A DNA stretch of 64,000 nt, taken from assembly GCA_041391425.1 (NCBI GenBank), contig JAWKNZ010000003.1, forward strand, positions 1 through 64,000, given 5' to 3'. The position numbers were made by a program, and so were the translations under genes. Under the pieces are notes generated by a model. That model saw nothing but the letters and a program-made list of their open reading frames with translations, did no database searches and was not told the DNA's origin. Source of the stretch: JAWKNZ01 sp041391425. GTDB lineage: Bacteria > Bdellovibrionota_B > Oligoflexia > Oligoflexales > JAWKNZ01. Below are positions 26,699-37,200 of the stretch, one piece after another. The first letter of the stretch is position 1. Each line of letters begins with the position of its first letter.

Positions 26699-27598
26699 AT
26701 GAGAGTTTCTGAGAGACAGCGATATGAGACAGCCACTGGCCGTATAGAGCGAGCTAAGCTGAACAATTCAAATTCGTTGAATGTCTTGGCTACTCAAAAG
26801 CGTATTAATACACTCCATGATGATCCTATAGCTATGACGCAAGTTATCAAAAAGAATAGTCAAATAGAAGAAAATAGTAGTTTTCAACGGAATATTAATT
26901 TTACCAAAGGCTTTATTGAAACTACTGAAACTGCACTTTCTGGAATTGGTGATCGATTGATTCGTGCAAAAGAGCTGGCTATTGCGATGGCAAACGATAA
27001 CTATGATTCTAAAAGTCGTTCGGCGACAGCGAGGGAAGTTGCTGAAATTATTAATGAAGTTGTGCAACTTGGGAATAGCAATTATAATAATAGATTTGTT
27101 TTTTCTGGTTTTAGGACTTCCAGTCCAGCATTATCGCAAGATGGAAATTTTTTGGGGGATGATGGTGGAATTTTTTTGCAGATAGAGGATTCTAATTATA
27201 AGCAAATTAATACTCCTGGGCGTTTTTTATTTGGCCCAACTCCAGATGAGCAGCAGCAAGGGCACTTTGGTCTAGTATCAAGCCTTGAAGTATTACGCGA
27301 TAGTTTGAATGAAGATGATAAGCAAGGGATATATAAAGCGATAGATGAGCTTGGATTCCATTTGGATAAGGTTAGTAGTTTTCAGGCAACAGTAGGAGCT
27401 ACGTTTAATGCTATTGATCAAGCACAGCAACGGCTCGAGTCAGGAAAGACATCTTTAGTAACTCGTAAATCAGAGTTAGAAGATGCTGATATGTATAAGG
27501 CTACATCAGACTTTAAACGCACCGAAACGGTTTTACAGAGTACTTTGTTGGCTTCTAATAAGTTATTGCAGCCATCATTGTTGAATTTTATGCAATAA
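26699..27598 (+). CDS. flgL: Flagellar hook-associated protein 3 (FlgL)
   Basis: The 299-residue protein has the flagellin-like N-terminal helix (MRVSERQRYETATGRIERAK, then LATQKRINTLHDDPIAM), the FlgL signature GNSNYNNRFVFSGF near 121-134 and a C-terminal helix ending SDFKRTETVLQSTLLASNKLLQPSLLNFM. It forms the second hook-filament junction zone and is exported with the help of FlgN. AAGGAG precedes the start closely. It lies 26 bases after flgK and runs into csrA. Confidence 0.96.
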   Translation: MRVSERQRYETATGRIERAKLNNSNSLNVLATQKRINTLHDDPIAMTQVIKKNSQIEENSSFQRNINFTKGFIETTETALSGIGDRLIRAKELAIAMANDNYDSKSRSATAREVAEIINEVVQLGNSNYNNRFVFSGFRTSSPALSQDGNFLGDDGGIFLQIEDSNYKQINTPGRFLFGPTPDEQQQGHFGLVSSLEVLRDSLNEDDKQGIYKAIDELGFHLDKVSSFQATVGATFNAIDQAQQRLESGKTSLVTRKSELEDADMYKATSDFKRTETVLQSTLLASNKLLQPSLLNFMQ

Positions 27599-27677
27599 AT
27601 AAGCTTTAGTGATCAGGTCCTGATTTTGACCTGATATTGACTTCTTAAAGCTAGTTTTGCCAGGGAGGGTAAATGGC

Positions 27678-27980
27678 TTGTTAGTATTAACACGAAAAGT
27701 TGGCGAAGGAATTGCTATTGGCGATGATATTAAAATTATCGTCATGCAGGTTAAAGGGAAACAGGTGAGGTTAGGAATAAAGGCTAGCCCTGATACTGTT
27801 GTGCACCGAGAAGAGATTTTTCAGAAAATTCAGGAGGAGAACATACGAGCCAGTACAGCTGGGTCGGAAGAGTTGAATAATGCGAAGGAAGTACTGCAAT
27901 CAGAGATTGGTGCTAATAGTGAAAAACATTTGGGAAGTGTGCCAATTAATAAAAAAAACCATGGAATTAAAAAGGGGTAG
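27678..27980 (+). CDS. csrA: Carbon storage / translation regulator CsrA
   Basis: The conserved CsrA start LLVLTRKVGEGIAIGDDIKIIVMQVKGKQVRLGIKA is present, so the TTG at 27678 with GGGAGGG before it is the likely start; the longer frame from 27657 adds seven unlikely residues. The core of about 60 residues is followed by VHREEIF and a 40-residue Lys/Asn-rich tail that is not part of usual CsrA. CsrA dimers bind GGA motifs in mRNA leaders and repress translation, including that of flagellin. Being followed by fliW, whose product sequesters CsrA, this is the standard CsrA-FliW switch. Confidence 0.95.
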   Translation: MLVLTRKVGEGIAIGDDIKIIVMQVKGKQVRLGIKASPDTVVHREEIFQKIQEENIRASTAGSEELNNAKEVLQSEIGANSEKHLGSVPINKKNHGIKKG

Positions 27981-28050
27981 GTCTTTTTCAGTTCATTGGT
28001 ATTAGTTTGGAATCAAGATGTGGATTATATCTTTAATAGGAATTGTGCAA

Positions 28051-28075
28051 CATCTTGCAGTTTATATGCAAGATG
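28051..28075 (+). other. Hairpin between csrA and fliW
   Basis: CATCTTGCA (28051-28059) and TGCAAGATG (28067-28075) form a perfect nine-base stem with a seven-base loop in the 183-base gap between csrA and fliW. There is no T-run after it, so a terminator is unlikely; an RNA-processing or regulatory role is possible. Confidence 0.4.
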
Positions 28076-28163
28076 CGATAAACTATAAGAAAGAATCTTT
28101 TGATTTTGACGTGTAGATTAAATTGTTGCTTATTGCGAATAATTTGATCTGGAGGGGAATGCT

Positions 28164-28712
28164 TTGTTGAAGGTAGATACAACTAGGTTTGGGGAAATCG
28201 AAGTTAAGGATGAGGAAGTCATTGAATTGCCTCAGGGGCTGATTGGTTTTCCTGAGCTGAAAAAGTATATTCTTTTAGATCACGATAAAGACTCTCCTTT
28301 TAAATGGTTCCAGTCATTAGATGATGGTGCAATTGCATTTGTGTTGATTAACCCTCTGCTTTTTAAGCCTGATTATGAAGTTGAGGTGACTGAATCGGAA
28401 GTTGCTGACTTGGAGCTGACCGATGAGGAAGATGCTGTAATTTCAGTCATTATCACTATGCCGTCAAACCCTCAGAATATGACCGCTAATCTTAAAGCTC
28501 CATTAGTTTTTAGTCTGAAAAACAGGCGTGGAAAGCAGATTATTTTAAACGACGTGCAGTATACAACACGCCATAATATTATGGAAGAAATGAGAAAGCA
28601 TGCTCAGCTATCCGAGTCAAGTCAGGTGAAAGATGCCATCAATAAGGCGAAAGAAGCGCAAGAAGCTGCTAACAAAGATGTTGCAGCAAAAAGTAAAGGC
28701 AAAACCGGGTAG
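28164..28712 (+). CDS. fliW: Flagellar assembly factor FliW
   Basis: The protein has the FliW core: TRFGEIEVKDEEVIELPQGLIGFPELKKYILL at about 6-37, FKWFQSLDDGAIAFVLINPLLF at about 45-66, and VIITMPSNPQNMTANLKAPLVF near 105. FliW binds both flagellin and CsrA, so free flagellin releases CsrA onto flagellin mRNA. It ends with a charged 40-residue Ala/Lys-rich tail. The start is TTG after GGAGGGGAATG. It is the last gene of the flagellar operon and converges with an aminotransferase gene only eight bases away. Confidence 0.95.
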   Translation: MLKVDTTRFGEIEVKDEEVIELPQGLIGFPELKKYILLDHDKDSPFKWFQSLDDGAIAFVLINPLLFKPDYEVEVTESEVADLELTDEEDAVISVIITMPSNPQNMTANLKAPLVFSLKNRRGKQIILNDVQYTTRHNIMEEMRKHAQLSESSQVKDAINKAKEAQEAANKDVAAKSKGKTG

Positions 28713-28719
28713 GTAGACT

Positions 28720-29646
28720 TCATTCGTCTGTGGTTATTTTTAGTCCTGTGTTCCAGTTGACTCTGATCCCTATTTGCGATTGCAGCCAGGTTAGATAAAG
28801 GCGTTCGATTTTTCGAAAGACCGAGTTTTTTCTGCAGGTATGTAACTGGTGCCGGTCTATTTTATTAATTGGAACTAAGCCTTTAACTGTCGAACATAAA
28901 AAAGCTTCATCAAATCGTGCTAATTCATCAACAAAAATTGTCTTTTCAGAATTTGCAATTTTTGTATGTGTTAACAAAGTTTGGATTCTTTTTTTGGTAA
29001 TCCCATTAAGCAGCCCACTTCTTGATGACGGGGTTGCTATTTCGACTAGATCTCCTTCTCTCCCAATAAAAAATATATTTGCAGTGCTTGCTTCCGTGAA
29101 TTCGCTTTCTGAGTTTGCCCACAGTACATCATCATAACCTTCTTTTATAACATCTTGTATGGCAAGAATGCTTCTTAAGTAATTATTGGTTTTGGCATGA
29201 AGCCCACGGTCAGTGTATGGCAGATTTTTTCGCTTTAAATTTATGCCTAGTTCATATGTGCTCGCTGGCTCTCTTTTGGCGGACATAACGTAGACATAGC
29301 GATTAGGTTGCATATTGCTGTCAGCGTTGAGGCCGAGGCCTTCCCCTCTTGTGACAACGAGTCTAAGATATAGCTTAGGGGCTGATAGCTGATTGACTAA
29401 TTCATTCAGTTCAAATCTCAGTTCTTCATCAGACCAAGGTATAGGTATTTTTAGCAAGTCGGCTGAAGTACGTAGACGTTCCAAGTGGTTATGAAGGTCC
29501 AGTAGCTTACCGTGAAATGCTACTATCACTTCGAAAATTGCATCAGCAAAGAGAAATCCTCGATCTAAAGGTGAAATAGTGGCCTTATTTAAGGATGTTA
29601 TGCTTCCATTGATTGATATTAGTCCATCCATAATGTCTCTTGTCAT
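28720..29646 (-). CDS. Class IV PLP-dependent aminotransferase
   Basis: A 308-residue fold-type IV aminotransferase. SPLDRGFLFADAIFEVI (about 26-42) is the characteristic family start, AKTNNYLRSILA near 155 holds the PLP-binding lysine, and SEFTEASTANIFFI (about 181-194) and SGLLNGITKKRI near 209 complete the pattern. The family includes branched-chain and D-alanine aminotransferases and aminodeoxychorismate lyase; I cannot assign the substrate. The start may be 29646 or the Met codon at 29631, which has an AAGAGA site. Confidence 0.85.
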   Translation of the reverse strand: MTRDIMDGLISINGSITSLNKATISPLDRGFLFADAIFEVIVAFHGKLLDLHNHLERLRTSADLLKIPIPWSDEELRFELNELVNQLSAPKLYLRLVVTRGEGLGLNADSNMQPNRYVYVMSAKREPASTYELGINLKRKNLPYTDRGLHAKTNNYLRSILAIQDVIKEGYDDVLWANSESEFTEASTANIFFIGREGDLVEIATPSSRSGLLNGITKKRIQTLLTHTKIANSEKTIFVDELARFDEAFLCSTVKGLVPINKIDRHQLHTCRKNSVFRKIERLYLTWLQSQIGIRVNWNTGLKITTDE

Positions 29647-29749
29647 ATTAGTGTATTTTATGATATTAATAGTCTCCGTTCTTATTATAATAACGATTTC
29701 TTGATTTTATTAATATAGTCATCGTCTTTTTTATTGGAGACCCGCCGCT

Positions 29750-31108
29750 ATGGAATTCATATCTGTGCCACAGAGTAAAGTCCACTTGATTTCTCTCGGA
29801 TGTGCCCGCAATCGAGTTGATTCTGAAGTAATGCTTGGAACTTTATTAGGTAAAGGTTGGGGTGTTACGGATGAATCAGATGAAGCGGATGCAATCGTTA
29901 TTAATACGTGTGGATTTATTCAGTCTGCTAAAGAAGAAAGTATCGACAAGATATTGGAGGCAGCTGAAATCAAGAAAAAAAATCCTAACACCAAATTAGT
30001 GGTTACCGGGTGTCTACCGCAAAGATATAAAAATCAGCTGGCACAAGGTCTACCTGAAGTGGATATGTTTATTGGTACTGATGAATTTCCGAAAATTGCC
30101 GAATTTTTGAAGAGTACGGAAGACGGGGAGCTTGAAAAAAGAGTTCATACTAAGCGTTCTAATTATCTTTATAATCAATATATCCCGCGTATCAATACAC
30201 TAACTAAGCATTCCGCTTATGTAAAAGTCGCAGAAGGCTGCCAACATAATTGTTCTTTTTGTATTATCCCTGCTATTAGAGGCCCATTGCGCTCTCGCTC
30301 GATAGAAAGTGTGGTTGTGGAAGTGCAGGAATTGGTGGCAAAGGGCGTTGTTGAAATAAATTTGATCGCACAAGATCTCGCTGCTTTTGGTCGGGAAATA
30401 GATCAAGACTTATTATTACCCCTTCTTAAAAAGCTTTGTCAGATAGATGGGCTAAAATGGATTCGCCTTCTATATATGTATCCTGAAAATATTAATGATG
30501 AGTTTTTAGATTTTTTTGCTCAGGAAGATAAACTTGTTAAGTATCTAGATGTGCCTGTGCAACATGCAAATGATCGTATTCTTCGTTCGATGAATCGAGA
30601 TATTTCTAGAAAAGAGTTGCGTGATATTTTTGCTAAGGTCCGTGAGCGTATTCCTGGAATTGCTATCCGTACGTCAGTTATGGTGGGATATCCGGGAGAA
30701 ACAGAGGAAGAGTTTCTACAGCTTGTAGATTTTATCTCAGAAGTGAAATTTGATCATTTGGGATGCTTTTCGTATTCCCAGGAAGAAGGTACTGTTGCAG
30801 GACGCTTGCCTGATCAAATTGATGAGGAAACTAAGTTAAGACGATTGCATGCGGTTATGAGTTTACAGCAAGGTATTTCAAGCGAACGCTTGAAAAGCTA
30901 TATTGGACAAATCCATAAGGTTTTGGTTAAAGGACTTAGTGATGAGACTGACCTATTATGGGAAGGTCGTTTATCTACTCAAGCGCCTGAAGTTGATGGG
31001 ATTGTTTATTTGAATGACGGAAAATTGCAGGCCGGGCAAATTCAAGATGTCTTGATCACTGAGTCCCATGATTATGATCTTGTTGGTCGGGTAGTTTCTC
31101 CTGAATAG
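29750..31108 (+). CDS. rimO: Ribosomal protein S12 methylthiotransferase RimO
   Basis: The 452-residue protein has an N-terminal MTTase domain with its three cysteines (LISLGCARNRVDSE, NTCGFI, VVTGCLPQRY). A radical SAM motif CQHNCSFCIIP follows at about 164, then RGPLRSRS and a C-terminal TRAM domain. The LGCARNRVDSE start is the RimO, not the MiaB, pattern. RimO uses two iron-sulfur clusters and S-adenosylmethionine to add a methylthio group to an aspartate of ribosomal protein S12. Its gene is divergent from the aminotransferase gene. Confidence 0.97.
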   Translation: MEFISVPQSKVHLISLGCARNRVDSEVMLGTLLGKGWGVTDESDEADAIVINTCGFIQSAKEESIDKILEAAEIKKKNPNTKLVVTGCLPQRYKNQLAQGLPEVDMFIGTDEFPKIAEFLKSTEDGELEKRVHTKRSNYLYNQYIPRINTLTKHSAYVKVAEGCQHNCSFCIIPAIRGPLRSRSIESVVVEVQELVAKGVVEINLIAQDLAAFGREIDQDLLLPLLKKLCQIDGLKWIRLLYMYPENINDEFLDFFAQEDKLVKYLDVPVQHANDRILRSMNRDISRKELRDIFAKVRERIPGIAIRTSVMVGYPGETEEEFLQLVDFISEVKFDHLGCFSYSQEEGTVAGRLPDQIDEETKLRRLHAVMSLQQGISSERLKSYIGQIHKVLVKGLSDETDLLWEGRLSTQAPEVDGIVYLNDGKLQAGQIQDVLITESHDYDLVGRVVSPE

Positions 31109-31247
31109 GCATTTAACCGAGAGGAATCACAATATCAAAGATAAATTTAGTTAGCTTTTAATGAAATATAAAATGAATTTGGTTATTATTATATTTGAAT
31201 TTATTTTAATTTGTTGTTTTGTTTCTTGGATGCGGAGGAGATGACTC

Positions 31248-31883
31248 TTGAGTATTGGTGTTAGACAGCATCCGTTTATTGTTGGGATTGCTGGAGGCTC
31301 CGGATCTGGTAAAAGTACAATTGTCCGCTTATTGATTGAAAGATACAGAGAGACAATTAATGAAGATAAGAGTTTTGCGATTATTTCGCAGGACTTTTAT
31401 TATAGGGACTTGTCAAAGCTTTCTGAAATGGAAAGAAAAGATGTCAATTATGACCATCCTGAAGCGCTTGATGCCGAGTTGATGTTTGCTCAATTGAATA
31501 CCATCGCTAATGGATACCCTATTGATGCTCCAATTTATGATTTTGCTACTCATACTCGTTCTCTAAAAACAAGGCGTATCGAACCGGCAGACATTATCTT
31601 TGTGGATGGTATTTTGAGCCTTCATTTTGAGGACATACGTAGTATTTTTTCTCTAAAGGTGTATGTCGATGTCGATGCTGATATTAGAATATTGAGACGC
31701 CTTCAAAGAGATATCCGTGAAAGAGGGCGTGATATAGACTGCATAATAAAGCAGTACCTTGAAAGCGTACGTCCGATGCATCAGATGTTTGTAGAGCCGA
31801 CTAAAGATTTTGCTGATGAAGTAGTTCCATGGGAACGAAAAGATATTTCTGTTGTTGATAGGGTTTGCTCGTTTTTGCCTTAA
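31248..31883 (+). CDS. udk: Uridine kinase
   Basis: A 211-residue P-loop kinase with GIAGGSGSGKSTIVRLL (Walker A) near residue 13, SQDFYYRDLS near 47 and NYDHPEALDAELM near 65, the uridine kinase pattern, followed by PADIIFVDGILSL. It phosphorylates uridine and cytidine in nucleoside salvage. The start is TTG after GGAGGAGATG. It converges with a lipoprotein gene 50 bases away. Confidence 0.95.
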   Translation: MSIGVRQHPFIVGIAGGSGSGKSTIVRLLIERYRETINEDKSFAIISQDFYYRDLSKLSEMERKDVNYDHPEALDAELMFAQLNTIANGYPIDAPIYDFATHTRSLKTRRIEPADIIFVDGILSLHFEDIRSIFSLKVYVDVDADIRILRRLQRDIRERGRDIDCIIKQYLESVRPMHQMFVEPTKDFADEVVPWERKDISVVDRVCSFLP

Positions 31884-31932
31884 TCGGTATAGTCTATTTC
31901 TATATCTGGTTTAGGATAGTTTTTTATAGAAA

Positions 31933-32808
31933 CTATCCACCAGTAAATTCGACTCCTGTGAGGCATTTGCGACATATAGATGCTTTGTTCACGTATTCTA
32001 TAGGGTCCTGGCCCTCCGTAAGTCGAAATATACACCAGCTTCCATCTGTTTTTGTATTTTTTATGACATTGTTATCAGAATCCCTAACTGATAAAACAAC
32101 AGCGGATGCTACTCCATAATCTTGACTTTCGACAACGATGGAAAAAACACCAGGCTTTAAAGTTATTTTTTTAGGGGCATATTGTTCATTTGTGAGCCAT
32201 TTTCCTACTTCATTTTTTGAGTTGCCATTTGCCCAAAGATGTAGGTAGCCAGCGTTATCATTTAAAGTTTCTATAGTGTATTCACCTTCTTTTTGTGCTT
32301 TGAAGTGAGACACATATACAAGCCTATCACTGGCGGGTACTTGTGGACATAGGTCTAAGCCATCATCTCTAATTGTAGCTAGAGGCGAAATCCAATTAGC
32401 AGATTTATCGCTAAATTTATTAGAGCTATCATCCCAACCATCTGTGTGTAGCCATATTGAATTGCTACTCATAACGTTGATGGAACAGCGAATATCTAAT
32501 GGATCATAATCAGGAACAACTTCACAACGTCTGAACACTAACTGTTTTTTTTCAGTTGCTTCCGGCACACTAGGCTCAGGCTCTTCAACTTTTTTGTCAT
32601 CGGTTGAGGGCTGGTCAGGCTCTGTATCAACAACTTGGTTAATAGGTAATTCTGCTGGGTTAGCATCTTCAGTCGTGTCTTCTTGAGTTTGAGGCTGTTT
32701 TTTTGTGTTTTCTGCACTTCTTCCTGAAAATGTTGTTTCGCTACAGCCTATTATTATGAATAGGCATGTGAAAGTAATATTAAATTGGAAGGAAATGTAG
32801 TGTGGCAT
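31933..32808 (-). CDS. Lipoprotein with C-terminal beta-sandwich, function unknown
   Basis: The signal peptide ends in a lipobox (FIIIGC) and is followed by a disordered acidic/Pro/Thr/Gln-rich linker (about 25-95). The C-terminal about 200 residues read as beta strands (LVYVSHFKAQKEGEYTIETLNDNAGYLHLWANG, then KITLKPGVFSIVVESQDYG), resembling carbohydrate-binding or PA14-like sandwiches, without a firm match. It also has paired cysteines (RRCEVV, DIRCS, CRKCLTG at the end). The ATG at 32808 follows AGGAAG and is preferred over an upstream ATG at 32835. Confidence 0.65.
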   Translation of the reverse strand: MPHYISFQFNITFTCLFIIIGCSETTFSGRSAENTKKQPQTQEDTTEDANPAELPINQVVDTEPDQPSTDDKKVEEPEPSVPEATEKKQLVFRRCEVVPDYDPLDIRCSINVMSSNSIWLHTDGWDDSSNKFSDKSANWISPLATIRDDGLDLCPQVPASDRLVYVSHFKAQKEGEYTIETLNDNAGYLHLWANGNSKNEVGKWLTNEQYAPKKITLKPGVFSIVVESQDYGVASAVVLSVRDSDNNVIKNTKTDGSWCIFRLTEGQDPIEYVNKASICRKCLTGVEFTGG

Positions 32809-32966
32809 ATCTTGATACTTCCTATTTTCTAACATGATTTAGCAGTTTGCCAACTCCGGTATAGTCATTATCGGCTTGTGTTGGTGATATCTTAAGTTAA
32901 AGCTTATTTTTGCAATAAAATTAATCTGTTGTGTGAGTGTATTTACCATAAAGATTCGGTAACATC

Positions 32967-33081
32967 TTTTTATGAGTCAATACGCGCGCGCGTAATGTCT
33001 CGTATTAATAGAGAAGGGATTATGTCACCTTTCTCGTTAGCTAACTATTTGAATAGATATTTGTTTTTATGAGTCAATACG
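32967..33081. repeat. Pair of 18-base direct repeats in a GC-alternating patch
   Basis: TTTTTATGAGTCAATACG occurs at 32967-32984 and again at 33064-33081, 97 bases apart. The first copy runs into a CGCGCGCGCG tract and the second is followed by GATGCGATGCGCCACGCGTGATGC, both unusual for this AT-rich region. The surrounding gap of nearly 500 bases up to the next gene holds no coding sequence. The role is unknown. Confidence 0.5.
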
Positions 33082-33303
33082 GATGCGATGCGCCACGCGT
33101 GATGCAATACGATAAATTTAATTGAAGATAAGCCTAAAATTGCATTTTTTCGGATGGTATCAAAATGATACCAGTTTTCACCAGTTGAGAACCTTCATAG
33201 AAATAAAAACTTAGTTACTACAGCATGTTACTGTTGGAATAGTATTTGCTCATAGAATAAACAATTGGCTATCTGGCCAGTGTTGGATATAGGGTTTATT
33301 TTT

Positions 33304-34182
33304 ATGAGTTTTGGTTGGGGACAATTGAAGTTTGGGTGGCAAATTAGGATGCGAGTTTCGGCATTTGTTACTTCTATCTTGGTAGGTTTGACGGTTTTAG
33401 GATACATCTATGATGTTAATGCTGGTGAACTTCAGGTATCTAACGTAGTGAAAGAAATTGATAATCCGGTGGCTTATAGTGCTGCTATAAGCCATACTTT
33501 TTCTCCAGACTACCTGCAGGAAATAGGAGAGTTACGTACCACACTTTTAAAATTGGGAATTATTTATAAATATTCAAGTACTCTAAATGTCAGTTTATCG
33601 CAGGCTGTAATAAACACTAATGTTCCTTCAAGTGATGCTGAAGCTATCGATCCCTCCCTAAATATCATCGTTTCTGAGTTGTTAGATTCACCGTCTCATT
33701 TAAATTCGTTGTCTATGAATTTTAATTTAGTGCCTGGTGTTTCTTATAAAAGCAAGCAAGAAAAATACCGAGGTTCGGCTTCAGTTGTGGTACGTTTTAC
33801 CCATCAACTTGGTCACAATCTAGCATGCGGTGTTGCTGGCTCTTTTTCACAAAAGTTTCACACCTATACCCTTGATAATAACGGAAGCCGCAATCGAAGG
33901 AATGCGCTTTCGCAAAGTATTTTTGCCTCGCTGCAGCTATTGTCTGCTATTAGCTTAGATTATAGCTTGTCTTATTTGGAAAGTTATTGGCATGTCGGTG
34001 TCCCTACCTATGCGTATGAAAACTCTCTTGAACTTGCTTATTCTTATGCAAAAGGATCACTAGCGGTTGGTCTTGTTACCTCTGATAGCCAGATGCGCTC
34101 AGATGGAACTAAGAATAATGAGCTGGAACTATATAAAAGGAATGATACCGAGGCCTATGTTAGTGCAGGGTATAGGCTTTAA
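33304..34182 (+). CDS. Exported protein, probable outer-membrane beta-barrel
   Basis: An N-terminal hydrophobic segment (VSAFVTSILVGLTVLGYIY) followed by NAGE is consistent with a signal peptide. The mature protein is full of alternating polar/hydrophobic strands (SASVVVRFTHQLGHNLACGVAGSF, SLELAYSYAKGSLAVGLV) and ends in AYVSAGYRL, close to the aromatic C-terminus typical of outer-membrane barrels. No family is recognised. The start could also be the ATG at 33349. It lies 35 bases upstream of a very large metalloprotease lipoprotein gene on the same strand, probably in one operon. Confidence 0.6.
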   Translation: MSFGWGQLKFGWQIRMRVSAFVTSILVGLTVLGYIYDVNAGELQVSNVVKEIDNPVAYSAAISHTFSPDYLQEIGELRTTLLKLGIIYKYSSTLNVSLSQAVINTNVPSSDAEAIDPSLNIIVSELLDSPSHLNSLSMNFNLVPGVSYKSKQEKYRGSASVVVRFTHQLGHNLACGVAGSFSQKFHTYTLDNNGSRNRRNALSQSIFASLQLLSAISLDYSLSYLESYWHVGVPTYAYENSLELAYSYAKGSLAVGLVTSDSQMRSDGTKNNELELYKRNDTEAYVSAGYRL

Positions 34183-34217
34183 TCAAAGTTAGGATGATTT
34201 GAAGAAAGGAAACTCAA

Positions 34218-37200
34218 ATGGAAACAAATTTGGCATATTTTAAAAAATTTGTTTTACTACTCTTTGCTCTCTCTTTTATGTTCGCCTGTGCTGAAAAACC
34301 TCGCGAGAAAATTGCATATGGAGAAGATTATAACCTTATCGCAAAGTCAGATATTCTCGGTGCAAAGATTGATAAAGGTGCTGATGTAAAACTTTTTAGT
34401 GGTATTCCATCGCCTTATGAAAAATACCCTGATAAAGTGAAGGATTTGCTTTCAAAGCCTAATCTGACAGTGGATGGTCGGTTGATTTGGTTTGATATTG
34501 GTGAATCTTATTTGACTTTAAACCAAAAAGTTGGAGAAAAAAGTGTTGCTATTTATCGCTATAAAATTGAAGGTCACTATGATTTAGCTTTAGAACGAAA
34601 TAAAGATGGTATTAAAAGCCAATATTTAGTTAAGTCGACAACTGTTAATAAAAAATGGCAAGACCGCCAATATGTAGAGGTAGATCCATATACTGCTAAA
34701 AAAATTGAAGCTGACCAAAGAACATTAGAAAATATTTTTGCAAAAAAAGATATTTCTGGGAAATCTTTTGTTTGGGGTAAAAATAAAATACCTATTATCA
34801 GTTCAAATACTCTTCTCATTAAAGAGTTGGAAACAACTGCATTGGTTTCTGTTAAAAAAGATGATGTTATAACGACATCTATGACAAAGGATTTCTTGTA
34901 TTTTTATAAAAACAAAGAGCTTTTTTTACAGTATGCTATTCTCGATCATTTTGATTTAGTTTCTAGGAAGGACGCAAATAATGAAGAAACAGCAGAGTTG
35001 GAAAAAGATACTTTGTCTAGCCCCTGGTATAAAAGAGTCTACATTTTAGTGGACCCTTATGAACCTTTATTGGTTCGTAAAAGTGATGATTTGAAAGATA
35101 TTACAAATAATTTGATTTTAAAAGAAGACTTGGAAAAAGGTGATTGCGTATCTCCTGAAATAATTAAGAGTAGATATATAGGTATTGCAAATGTTTTGTC
35201 TCAAAGTGGGATAGTGATAGATCCAAGTGAAAAAATTTGTTTTGAAATTACCCAATCTGTTCTCTCACTATACGCAAATGAGATGGTGGAAACAAATTTA
35301 TTAGTAACATTTGATATCGATTCTCACGTTGATGTTACCAACCAACTACTTAATGATGGTAAGGATGTCTCGTCGCTTATAGTCAGAACGATTAGGAATC
35401 CTAATTGGCGGGATCGAAAATATATTGTTATAGCCACTAATAGGCCAAATCAAATAAAGTATGAAACGAAGCCTAATGCTATTGATAAAAATGCTCTGGC
35501 TGGTGAATATGTTTACTCAGCGACAGTCATTGATGCTCACTCGGAAAATGGTTTATTTGTCATAGGTCAGCAGTTACAATCAGAAGATAGATTAAAGTTT
35601 GAATTCTCTGCTGATTATTTAACTGCGTATAAAGTGAATGAAAGTTTGAATGATTCTGGAGCTAAGTCGCCATTTTTAAGCTATGCCATAGAACAGTTTG
35701 ATGTCGAGCGTGTTAAGAATGGCTATCAAGATGCAACTAATATTATTGGCGAGGTTCAAGATAAGCCATGGCATCTTAGAAGATTTATCAGGGCAGATTT
35801 TGCAAGCAATAGTATACCAGGATATTTCAATTCATTGCTTGGCCTGGAAACGTCTTATTATCAAAGTATTTCTGCCGTAAGCCGTTTGGCTAGTGAAGTT
35901 AAAATTGAAAATGATATGATTTCATTTGTAACAGAAGAAGTTATTACGCCAGTAGCAAGTAGCGGCTTTACAGGTGGTGGTGAAACTCACTATGAGCCAG
36001 TCTCAATAAAAATAAAGCATAATTTCTTAAAAGTAAGCAATAGACCGTTTGTCGCAAAGCAATATGATGACTATGATTTTGCCAAATTTGGATTTTTTAG
36101 AGTTACCCAGTATGGTGTCGATCCGCAACTGGGTAAGACCGATGAGTCAGTCAAGAATTATGCAAGGCTTTATGATATTAGCCAGAATCATACAATTGAT
36201 TTCTATTTATCAAAGAACTTTCCAGAAAAATACTTGGATGAAGTTAAAGAAATAGAAGCGGCTTGGAATAAAGCTTTTAAAGAGGCCACCGGTAGAGAAG
36301 GTGTCTTCAAAATTCATACTGAAAACAGAATCACTGATATTTCCGACCCGCGAGTTAGTGCTTTGGTATATGTTGAAAGTCGTAATACCGAAGAACCTTT
36401 AGGTTATGGTCCTTCTGTCTTTGATCCAAATACTGGGGAGAATATATCTGGAAAGAGCTTTATCTATGGTAACTCTATTAAAAGTGTATTGCGCTCTGTT
36501 GGGCTCTATTACGATTTAATACACGGGAATTTGTCTCTTGAAGATATTACCGCAGATAATTTTACCAATTTTACTCCTAGTAGTGCGAAAAATCCACCTA
36601 GTAAGATAAGCCTGAATCGGAGTTCATCAATTAGAAGAGATCTGCAAAAAGGTTTAAACAACGTTAAACATTTAATCGAAGTACAAGGTGACGCTTTTTA
36701 TGAGCCTATGGAAAATATTTTTGAAAGGTTAAGCGGGAGCACGAATGGTACAATTCAAGGAATTCGAAATAATCAAGTAGGTGCCACATTGATAGCTAAT
36801 TCAAAAGCATGGCATTCGCATTCTGATGCTTCAATTGTTGAAGGAAAATTAAATTTGCATCAGGGTTGTGCATGGGAGCAAGAGAAGGCGCTAGAAAGTG
36901 CTGCGAGGTTTATTCAAGCTTTTCCGAATTTGAGCAAAGAAGAAGTTTTGGCTGAATATGAATCGCGGATGGTTTTCGCAACATTATTGCATGAGGTCGG
37001 CCACAATTTAGGATTGCGCCATAACTTTAAAGGTTCATTTGATGAATCGAACTTTCCTGACGAATATTGGAGGGGAGAGATGAGTGATGATTCTAATGTT
37101 GATGAAAAAGTTTCTTGGAATGGGCTGTATAATACCTCAAGTGTTATGGATTATACCGATACTTTTGATGGCATGTATAAGGATGTTGGCCCTTATGATA

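Noticed and set aside
31914..31938. Hairpin (GGATAGTTT/AAACTATCC) between udk and the lipoprotein gene as a terminator
   Set aside because: There is no T-run on either strand, and it overlaps the stop codon of the minus-strand gene.
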